Of a DNA stretch of 6,939 nt, positions 1-5,098 are shown piece after piece. Within the stretch, counting starts at the first letter, position 1. Each line of letters begins with the position of its first letter. Source of the DNA: Actinomycetales bacterium (GTDB lineage: Bacteria; Actinomycetota; Actinomycetes; Actinomycetales; BWSM-131); contig JASBSH010000153.1 of assembly GCA_030149025.1 (NCBI GenBank), forward strand, positions 1-6,939. Direction: 5' to 3'. The notes beneath the pieces were generated by a model. It ran no database searches. It saw only the letters and a program-made list of their open reading frames with translations, and was not told the origin of the DNA. The position numbers and the translations under genes are program-made.

Positions 1-1289
1 CGGGACGGCGACGAGGAGACGAGCACGTCGCGTCCGGCGACCAGCCCCGCGACGAGCTGGACGCCCATGACCGCGACGAGCGCGAACAGCGGCAACGTCC
101 AGCCCCCGGCCTTCTCGTGCAGCACGCCGAAGCCGAACGGACCGATGGCACTGATGAGGTAGCCGACGCCCTGGCCGAACGCCGACAGCGCACCGGTGTC
201 CGCGGCGGTCGCGGCCCGGAGGTTGAACATGGTGAGCACGAGCGGGAAGGTGCCGCCTCCCACACCCATCATCACGGCCCACACCCAGGCCCCGGACTCA
301 GGGGCCACAGCCAGCCCGATGATCGAACCGATCGACAGCAGCGTGAGCAGCGAGGTGTACAGCCGCTGGTCACGGCTCCGGCTCGCCAGGGACGGCACGA
401 CGAAGAACACCGGGACGCCGATCAGGATCGAAACCGCAATCAGCACACCGGACGTCGCCGTGGACAGGCCCGCGTCGTGGAAGACGACGGCCACCCACCC
501 CATCTGCACGTAGGCGTAAGTCGCCTGGGTGCCGAAGAAGATCGCCAGCGCCCACGTGACTGGGTGCCGCAGCACGAGCCGCATGTCGGCGCGGTCGTGG
601 CGCGTGGCGCGGTCGTGGCGCGTGGCGCCGTCCACGTGCGTGGCGCCGTCGACCTGCGTGGCGCCGTCCACGTGCGTGGCGTTCGGGGCAACGGGTGCGG
701 GCAGCGACGGCGAACGGCGCACCACGGCCGTCCACAGCACCGCCGCGACCGCGGCCGGCGCCGCCCAGACGGCGAGCGCAACCTGCCACCCTGCAAACTG
801 CGCGAGTGGCGCGCTGACACCGGCACCGAGCGCGGAACCGGTTGCCAGAGAGGCCGAATAGGCTCCGGTCGCCACGCCGATCCGGCGCGGGAAGCGCAGC
901 TTCACGACCACCGGCAGCAGGACGTTGACGATCGCGATACCGGCGCTCGCGAACACGGTGCCGACCAGCAGCACGACCACTCCGCCGGCGACGCGCGCCA
1001 GCAGCGCGGCGGCAAGCAGCGCGATCGACCCGCCGATCACCCGGTCGAGCCGAAAGCGCCTCGCCAGCATCGGACTCACCGCGCCGAACCCGGCGAAGCA
1101 CACCAGCGGGATCGAGGTGATGACACCCGCGAGGGCCGCCGACAGCCCGGTCGCCGCCTGCACGTCCGCGAGCACCGCGCCGAAGCTGCTGACGGTCGCG
1201 CGCAGGTTCCCCGCGACGAGGACGACCGCGGCGAGCGTGAGCCACAGGGACGGCGCCCCGCCCGTCTGCGCGCGCGGCGTCCGGTGCAT
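1..1289 (-). CDS. CynX/NimT-like MFS transporter (3' end beyond window)
   Basis: Multi-pass inner-membrane transporter of the major facilitator superfamily; 429 codons are visible with no stop before the window edge. The reading frame was found by translating the minus strand directly from ATG at 1289. The first helix (about residues 15-37) carries an N-L-R element followed by SSFGAVLADV, resembling the NLRP-type start of the CynX/NimT (cyanate/nitroimidazole) branch. Hydrophobic helices fill about 15-190 and 245-418, giving an N-terminal and a C-terminal half. Between them is a hydrophilic loop (about 191-243) holding five hexapeptide repeats. MFS proteins of this type are about 400 residues, so probably only a short tail is missing. 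The start lies 10 bases after the glycerate kinase stop; a GTG at 1298 is an alternative start and no good Shine-Dalgarno is seen. Same operon as the kinase, so an organic acid substrate is possible, but this is inference. Confidence 0.85.
   Translation of the reverse strand, partial: MHRTPRAQTGGAPSLWLTLAAVVLVAGNLRATVSSFGAVLADVQAATGLSAALAGVITSIPLVCFAGFGAVSPMLARRFRLDRVIGGSIALLAAALLARVAGGVVVLLVGTVFASAGIAIVNVLLPVVVKLRFPRRIGVATGAYSASLATGSALGAGVSAPLAQFAGWQVALAVWAAPAAVAAVLWTAVVRRSPSLPAPVAPNATHVDGATQVDGATHVDGATRHDRATRHDRADMRLVLRHPVTWALAIFFGTQATYAYVQMGWVAVVFHDAGLSTATSGVLIAVSILIGVPVFFVVPSLASRSRDQRLYTSLLTLLSIGSIIGLAVAPESGAWVWAVMMGVGGGTFPLVLTMFNLRAATAADTGALSAFGQGVGYLISAIGPFGFGVLHEKAGGWTLPLFALVAVMGVQLVAGLVAGRDVLVSSSPS
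588..677. repeat. Five tandem 18-bp repeats inside the MFS gene
   Basis: Five contiguous 18-base units start at 588, 606, 624, 642 and 660. The first two are identical (GGCGCGGTCGTGGCGCGT on the plus strand). The third and fifth are identical (GGCGCCGTCCACGTGCGT), and the fourth differs from them at two bases. On the coding (minus) strand the units are exactly in codon phase and encode THVDGA, TQVDGA, THVDGA, TRHDRA and TRHDRA, residues 205-234 of the transporter. They lie in the predicted cytoplasmic loop between the two six-helix halves. Copy number is a multiple of three bases, so expansion or contraction would keep the frame. Confidence 0.95.
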
Positions 1290-1299
1290 CTCGCGCACG

Positions 1300-2463
1300 C
1301 TAGCCGAACCCGGCCGGTTCCCCGGCCGCAGGCAGGTACCGGCGCGCGATCTCGGCTCCGATGCGTGCCAGCAGGGGGCCGGGACTGCGCATGGCCAGCT
1401 CGGGCTCGCCGCGCACGTCCGGCTCGTCGGTCAGGGCATGGACGCCGACAAGGCCGATCTCGTGGACCTGCGGCTCGGTCAGTGCGCACGAGCCGACGAC
1501 GGCGACGACCGGGACACCGGCCCCCCGTCCCGCTGCAGCGACGGCGGCCGGTGCCTTGCCGTGGAAGGTCTGGAGGTCGAGGCGACCCTCGCCGGTGACG
1601 AGCAGGGTCGCACCGTCGAGCGCCGGGCGCAGGCCGCTCAGCTCGAGAACGACGTCGGCCCCGGGGCGCATGTGCGCGCCGAGCACGGCCAGGGCCGCGA
1701 AGCCGACCCCGCCGGCCGCACCTGCTCCTGGGTCGAGGGTGTGGTCCTGGCCCGTGGTCCGGGTGACCAGGCGCCCCCACCGCTCCAGGGCTGCGTCCAG
1801 CGTGGTGACGTCGGCGTCGTCCGCGCCCTTCTGGGGTCCGTAGACGGCAGCCGCGCCGTGGGGTCCGAGCAGCGGGTTGTCGACGTCGCAGGCCACGACG
1901 AGGTCGATCCGGCCGAGGTCGGGCAGACCGCTGAGGTCGAGGTGCTCGGCGTCGAGCAGTCCCAGGCCGCCGGGCATGACCGGCCGCCCGTGGGCGTCGG
2001 TGATCCGGGCGCCGAGGGCCTGCAGCATGCCGGCGCCGCCGTCGGTACAGGCGCTGCCACCGATGCCGAGGACGATGCGGCGGCAGCCGGCGTCCAGCGC
2101 CGCGGCCAGCAGCTGCCCTGTGCCGTAGCTGGTCGCCGTGAGCGCGGTCGACCGTGTCGGCCCGTCCGGGAGCAGGGTGAGCCCGGAGGCCTGAGCCAGC
2201 TCGACCACGGCCTCGTCCCCGCGACGAGCCCACCTGGCCCGCACGGGTTCCCCGGTGGGGCCGACCACGTCGAGACCGACGGCCGAGAAGCCTGCGTACG
2301 TGGCGGCGTCCACGGTCCCCTCACCGCCGTCGGCGACCGGAACCCGGCGGACGCAGGTGTCCGGGTGTGCGGAGGTGATGCCCTGCGCCAGGTGGTCGGC
2401 CACCTGCGACGCCGTCAGCGTCCCCTTGAACTTGTCGGGCGCGAGCACGACCACCGGTTTCAC
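1300..2463 (-). CDS. glxK: Glycerate kinase, family 1 (GlxK/GarK type)
   Basis: Cytoplasmic kinase phosphorylating D-glycerate with ATP, in glyoxylate, glycerate or allantoin-type catabolism; E. coli relatives make 2-phosphoglycerate. The protein has 387 residues, usual for the family (about 370-390). Family motifs in order: APDKFKGTLTA (8-18), PVADGGEGT (42-50), GIGGSACTDGGAGMLQALG (133-151), CDVDNPLLGPHGAAAVYGPQ (192-211) and GEGRLDLQT followed by HGK (291-303). The frame is open far upstream, but the true start is GTG at 2463: the family begins at this point, and the GTG overlaps the stop of the preceding small membrane gene by 4 bases (GTGA). An AGG lies three bases before the GTG. Translation is probably coupled to the upstream gene. 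The kinase family is certain. The symbol is by family resemblance only. Confidence 0.93.
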   Translation of the reverse strand: MKPVVVLAPDKFKGTLTASQVADHLAQGITSAHPDTCVRRVPVADGGEGTVDAATYAGFSAVGLDVVGPTGEPVRARWARRGDEAVVELAQASGLTLLPDGPTRSTALTATSYGTGQLLAAALDAGCRRIVLGIGGSACTDGGAGMLQALGARITDAHGRPVMPGGLGLLDAEHLDLSGLPDLGRIDLVVACDVDNPLLGPHGAAAVYGPQKGADDADVTTLDAALERWGRLVTRTTGQDHTLDPGAGAAGGVGFAALAVLGAHMRPGADVVLELSGLRPALDGATLLVTGEGRLDLQTFHGKAPAAVAAAGRGAGVPVVAVVGSCALTEPQVHEIGLVGVHALTDEPDVRGEPELAMRSPGPLLARIGAEIARRYLPAAGEPAGFG

Positions 2464-2759
2464 GTGCCTGATTCTGTCCGTAGATGGCGCGTGATGAGCG
2501 GACGCCAGCCGCCGAGGGCGCGTCCGCCCCGGCGGAACGCCCACATGACGATCTGGCGGATTCCGAGGATCGCGCCGGCGCCGATGATCGCCGACCAGGT
2601 CGACGCCGCGGCGAGGCGGAGCAGGCCGGCCGCGACGAGAAGGTCCAGGAAGACGCCGACGGTGACGTCGACGCGGCGCGTGCCGAGCAGGATGAACAGC
2701 GCCGCGACGAGACCTGACAGCGCGACCATCGCCGCCATGAGATGCAGAGCGGCCGTCAC
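2460..2759 (-). CDS. Small three-helix membrane protein, unknown function
   Basis: A 99-residue protein I do not recognise. It is strongly hydrophobic, with three likely membrane helices at about residues 4-25, 30-52 and 54-74, followed by a basic tail (RRGGRALGGWRPLITRHLR). No cysteine pairs, catalytic motifs or signal peptidase site are evident. It starts with GTG at 2759, overlapping the DUF1622 stop by 4 bases (GTGA), and its own stop overlaps the glycerate kinase GTG in the same way, so it is locked between two recognisable genes. These overlaps on both sides and the clear membrane pattern support it as real even without homology. The neighbouring DUF1622 protein has a similar size and helix number, so the two may form one membrane assembly; this is inference. 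Confidence 0.8.
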   Translation of the reverse strand: MTAALHLMAAMVALSGLVAALFILLGTRRVDVTVGVFLDLLVAAGLLRLAAASTWSAIIGAGAILGIRQIVMWAFRRGGRALGGWRPLITRHLRTESGT

Positions 2760-3220
2760 CTGCTGGTACCGCCCGCCTGCTGCGCCTGTTGGTCCGTGGC
2801 CTGCGCCTCCGCGACCTGGCGACGCTCCTCGGCGATCTCACGCGACAGGAAGTAGTTGAGAGCCGTCCGGATGGTGGCGACTGCTGCGAGCTTGCCGAGC
2901 TCCTCGAAGCTGGGCGACACAGCTGTGCGCAGGACGTCGCTGGCGAGCTGGAACTCCAGGCCCAGGGTGAGGAACCGGCCGAGACGCAGCCGGACCGGGA
3001 TGAACATCTCCGCGCTGCGACTGGTGAGCAGGACTCGCACGAAACCGACGAAAGCCCAGACCGCCCCCACGACGATGACCAGCGCCCCGGCGGCCTCGAC
3101 GAAGATGACCAGCAGGCTGACAACCTGCTGCAGGGTCGTCTCAGCCTGGTCGGCGAGCTGGGGCGGCATGACGGCGCTGTACCCCGCCGTCGCTGCGGCA
3201 CGCCTTGCGGACCGGCTCAT
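2756..3220 (-). CDS. DUF1622 family membrane protein
   Basis: A 154-residue integral membrane protein matching the DUF1622 pattern: a long first helix (about 33-62, VSLLVIFVEAAGALVIVVGA), a basic loop, then RLRLGRFLTLGLEFQLASDVLRT (78-99), which is the family hallmark of an R-x-x-x-G-x-x-L-x-L-G-L-E-F stretch followed by A-x-D-x-x-R-T, and a third helix (about 108-125) ending IRTALNYFLSREI. The C-terminal 30 residues are charged and Gln/Ala-rich, possibly a short coiled coil. Function of the family is not established. ATG at 3220 is chosen because AGGAG sits just upstream, although only 2 bases away; ATG at 3169 (giving MPPQLADQ) is a good alternative that fits the usual short N-terminus and would leave 69 bases to the divergent gene. 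It is the first gene of the four-gene minus-strand cluster. Confidence 0.88.
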   Translation of the reverse strand: MSRSARRAAATAGYSAVMPPQLADQAETTLQQVVSLLVIFVEAAGALVIVVGAVWAFVGFVRVLLTSRSAEMFIPVRLRLGRFLTLGLEFQLASDVLRTAVSPSFEELGKLAAVATIRTALNYFLSREIAEERRQVAEAQATDQQAQQAGGTSR

Positions 3221-3232
3221 CGCTCCTAGGGT
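3205..3232 (+). promoter_or_regulatory. Predicted promoter for the DUF2231-Rieske gene, leaderless type
   Basis: TTGCGG (3205-3210), 16 bases, then TAGGGT (3227-3232), which fits the actinobacterial TAnnnT -10 pattern. The ATG follows 6 bases after the -10 box, the spacing expected when transcription begins at or next to the start codon. No convincing Shine-Dalgarno is present (only GGTGGGAT immediately before the ATG), which agrees with a leaderless mRNA. The -35 lies inside the divergent DUF1622 reading frame if that gene starts at 3220, but outside it if it starts at 3169. Confidence 0.5.
3223..3227 (-). promoter_or_regulatory. Shine-Dalgarno AGGAG before the DUF1622 gene
   Basis: On the minus strand AGGAG precedes ATG 3220 with only two intervening bases, shorter than the usual 5-9. 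It decides weakly for the 3220 start over 3169. Its last plus-strand base (3227) is also the first base of the predicted -10 box of the divergent gene, so both readings compete for the same 18-base gap. Confidence 0.4.
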
Positions 3233-3238
3233 GGGATC

Positions 3239-4096
3239 ATGAGACTTGCCCGTCGGCCGCTCCTGTGGATCGAGCAGGCGAAGGGCCTGGACGCCGTCGC
3301 CAAACCGGCCGCGTCGGCGGTCAGCAAGGTGGTGCGGTCGCGCCGGTCGCTGCACAACCTGTTGAGCGGCGTGCCGATCGGGCACCCGCTGCACCCGATC
3401 CTCACCGACGTGACGATCGGCGCGTTCACCATGGGCACCCTGGTGGACCTGGTCGGCGGCCGGCGGTCGGCCCCGGCGGCGGACCTGCTGGTGACCGTCG
3501 GTGCCGCCTCGGCGGTCCCCACGGCGCTGACGGGGGCCAACGACTGGTCGGACACCACCGGAGGCTCGTCCCGGGTGGGGCTGGTGCACGCGGCGGCGAA
3601 CTCCACGGCGCTGACGCTGTTCCTGGCCTCGTTCGTCGGGCGTCGGGCATCTCGTCCCCGCCGTATCGCCTTGCGGTTGGCGGGTCTCGGCTTCCTGACC
3701 CTGGGCGGGGACCTCGGTGGGCACCTCGCCTACACGCGCGCGGCAGGTGTGAACCATGCAGCGTTCGAGCGGCTGCCGAAGGACTGGACCCCCGTCCTGG
3801 CGGACGCCGAGCTGGACGAGGGCGTGCCTCGCGGGGTGACCGTGGACGGCGCGTCGTTGCTGCTGGTGCGCGACCGTGGGCAGGTGCGAGCGCTGGCGGC
3901 GACCTGCAGCCACCTCGGCGGCCCGCTCGATGAGGGCGAGGTCAAGGACGGCTGCGTGACCTGCCCGTGGCACGGCAGCACCTTCCGCCTCGCGGACGGG
4001 GAGGTCGTCACCGGGCCCGCGACGGCGGCCCAGCCCGTGCTCGAGACGCGTGTGCAGGGTGGGCAGATCGAGGTCCGCGCGACGCCCCTCTCGTGA
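3239..4096 (+). CDS. DUF2231 membrane domain fused to Rieske [2Fe-2S] domain
   Basis: A 285-residue putative membrane-anchored electron carrier. Residues about 40-165 form a DUF2231 domain: it opens with GVPIGHPLHPILTD (44-57), including the family's H-P-x-H-P, and has four likely helices (about 55-73, 80-100, 113-133, 143-162). Histidines at 49, 52, 117 and 162 lie in or beside the helices. Residues about 183-282 form a Rieske domain with C223-x-H225 and C242-x-x-H245 (CSH and CPWH), the complete ligand set for a Rieske cluster, of the low-potential ferredoxin-like style seen with oxygenases rather than a bc1 subunit. No Tat or Sec signal precedes it, so the cluster is probably on the cytoplasmic side. 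It is a single gene facing away from the DUF1622 operon. The electron donor and acceptor are not visible. The stop codon TGA is supplied by the first of three downstream repeats. Confidence 0.9.
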   Translation: MRLARRPLLWIEQAKGLDAVAKPAASAVSKVVRSRRSLHNLLSGVPIGHPLHPILTDVTIGAFTMGTLVDLVGGRRSAPAADLLVTVGAASAVPTALTGANDWSDTTGGSSRVGLVHAAANSTALTLFLASFVGRRASRPRRIALRLAGLGFLTLGGDLGGHLAYTRAAGVNHAAFERLPKDWTPVLADAELDEGVPRGVTVDGASLLLVRDRGQVRALAATCSHLGGPLDEGEVKDGCVTCPWHGSTFRLADGEVVTGPATAAQPVLETRVQGGQIEVRATPLS

Positions 4097-4194
4097 TCTT
4101 GCACTTCCGCAGATCCGCTACCCCGACCCATCGCGTGATCTTGCACTCCCGCATGTGTGTGTCTCCACCCATCTCGTGATCTTGCACTTCTGCA
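4085..4194. repeat. Three direct 27-bp repeats at 41-42 bp period
   Basis: Copies lie at 4085-4111, 4127-4153 and 4168-4194, sharing an identical core GTGATCTTGCACT (at 4093, 4135 and 4176) flanked by a CCC-rich left end and a CNGCA right end. The gaps are 15 and 14 bases and unlike each other (one is a TG run). Core-to-core distances are 42 and 41 bases, close to four helical turns. The first copy starts inside the Rieske gene and provides its last codons and stop. The block is visibly less GC-rich than the coding sequence around it. Function unknown; could be an array of protein-binding sites, a dispersed intergenic repeat family, or part of a 3' untranslated RNA. Confidence 0.9.
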
Positions 4195-4208
4195 GTCTGT
4201 GCCGCCTG

Positions 4209-4291
4209 GCGGACGTCGGTGCAGCTGTCGATGCAGGAAAAGCGCGTGCTGACAACACCTTTGCTGCATCGACGGCTGCATCGATGTCTGC
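4209..4291 (+). repeat. Long inverted repeat, 28-pair hairpin between convergent genes
   Basis: Bases 4209-4236 pair with 4264-4291 without any bulge: 24 Watson-Crick pairs and four G-U pairs (4211/4289, 4215/4285, 4219/4281, 4226/4274) when read as plus-strand RNA. Inside, after one G-G mismatch, AAA (4238-4240) can pair with UUU (4260-4262), and GUG (4246-4248) with CAC (4256-4258). The right arm is itself two tandem 12-base units (4264-4275 and 4276-4287, both beginning CTGCATCGA), and the left arm mirrors this. No U-tract follows, so it is not a classical intrinsic terminator, though it may end or protect the Rieske transcript. Could also be a small mobile palindromic element. Confidence 0.85.
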
Positions 4292-4321
4292 AGCCACGGG
4301 GTGACGTCGCGACCGCTCTCG

Positions 4322-5098
4322 TCAAGGACGCTGCAGCACTGAGGTGACGAGCGTCGCGACCTCGTCCGGATGCGTGAACAGGTTGTTGTGGGACCCGGGC
4401 AGCACGGTCACCCGCGCTGGACCACCCGATGCGGCCGCCACCTGCTTCATCCAGCCGCGTGGCGCGAAGGAGTCCGCCTCACCCGCCGTCAGGACGAGCG
4501 ACAGCCGGAGCGCCCGCACCCGTTGCTCCGGAGCATCGCGACGCGCTGACTCGATGAGCCTGATGAGGTCAGTGCGCACACGGGCGATGTTCTTCACCAC
4601 CGCCAGCTCGCCGGGGCTGTCCTTGCGGTAGGCGGTGGCAGCTGCGCGAAGCATCCCGGGCCACGAACGTTGCTCGGGCCGGAACGTCAAACCGGCCAAC
4701 ACCACCGACACGTCAGGGTGGTCGTGCTGCAGGTGGAGCGCGGTCCCCAGGACGACCTGCGCACCGGTCGAGTGCCCCAGCAGCACAACGGGTCCAGCGA
4801 GCTGGGCCTGATTCACCCAGCCGGCAGCCACCTCAGCCATCTGCCCGACGCCCGGGGCAACGCGGGGCCGCCGTCCGCGCCAGGCGAGCAGGTCAAGCAC
4901 CACGCACTTGACCCCACGCTCAGCCAGCGCCTCGGCAGTGGGCCGGGTGTAGCGCGGCAGGCCCAGGCCCGGCAGCAGCACCACTGTGCCTCGCGGTTCA
5001 CCGGCAGGGCGCACCTCGATGGCTCTCACCCAGGCCGCCTCGACGCGGCTCCACCTCTCCTCGCGCCGCATGTCGATGCCGTGGTGAGGCGCCGTCAC
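4322..5098 (-). CDS. Alpha/beta hydrolase
   Basis: A 258-residue serine hydrolase of the alpha/beta fold, probably cytoplasmic (no signal peptide). The order of elements fits the fold: strand and oxyanion turn VVLLPGLGLPRYT (39-51), nucleophile elbow GHSTG with Ser110 after the strand VVLLG, acid candidate Asp209 in LTAGEADSFAP, and His237 in LPGSHNNLF. All three catalytic residues are therefore present. The substrate (ester, lactone, thioester or other) cannot be told. The start is GTG at 5098, chosen because it overlaps the flavoenzyme stop as GTGA; there is no Shine-Dalgarno, so translation is probably coupled. An ATG at 5071 would remove nine residues. It is the last gene of the right-hand operon and converges on the Rieske gene across a 225-base gap. 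Confidence 0.87.
   Translation of the reverse strand: MTAPHHGIDMRREERWSRVEAAWVRAIEVRPAGEPRGTVVLLPGLGLPRYTRPTAEALAERGVKCVVLDLLAWRGRRPRVAPGVGQMAEVAAGWVNQAQLAGPVVLLGHSTGAQVVLGTALHLQHDHPDVSVVLAGLTFRPEQRSWPGMLRAAATAYRKDSPGELAVVKNIARVRTDLIRLIESARRDAPEQRVRALRLSLVLTAGEADSFAPRGWMKQVAAASGGPARVTVLPGSHNNLFTHPDEVATLVTSVLQRP

Noticed and set aside
117..1598. Long plus-strand open frame of 493 codons
   Set aside because: Composition is Arg/His/Gly-rich without any domain; it is the high-GC antisense shadow of the MFS and glycerate kinase genes.
925..2859. Long plus-strand open frame of 644 codons
   Set aside because: Antisense to the glycerate kinase and neighbours, low-complexity composition, no recognisable motifs.
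2464..3201. N-terminal extension of the glycerate kinase frame up to 3201
   Set aside because: Ser/Arg-rich out-of-frame sequence across two recognisable membrane protein genes; the GTGA overlap and family start place the true start at 2463.
4154..4162. TG dinucleotide run between repeats
   Set aside because: Only four to five units, too short to call a microsatellite.
4085..4194. CRISPR array
   Set aside because: Only three copies, with 14-15 base gaps far shorter than spacers, imperfect repeat ends, first copy inside a coding sequence, and no cas genes.
4209..4300. Classical rho-independent terminator
   Set aside because: Stem is far longer than usual and no U-rich run follows on either strand; termination remains possible but unproven.
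4008..4325. Minus-strand reading frame of about 105 residues over the intergenic repeats, with repeated K-C-K-I-T-R
   Set aside because: The peptide repeats are just translations of the DNA repeats, the frame overlaps the Rieske coding sequence antisense, and no start with a ribosome site is evident.
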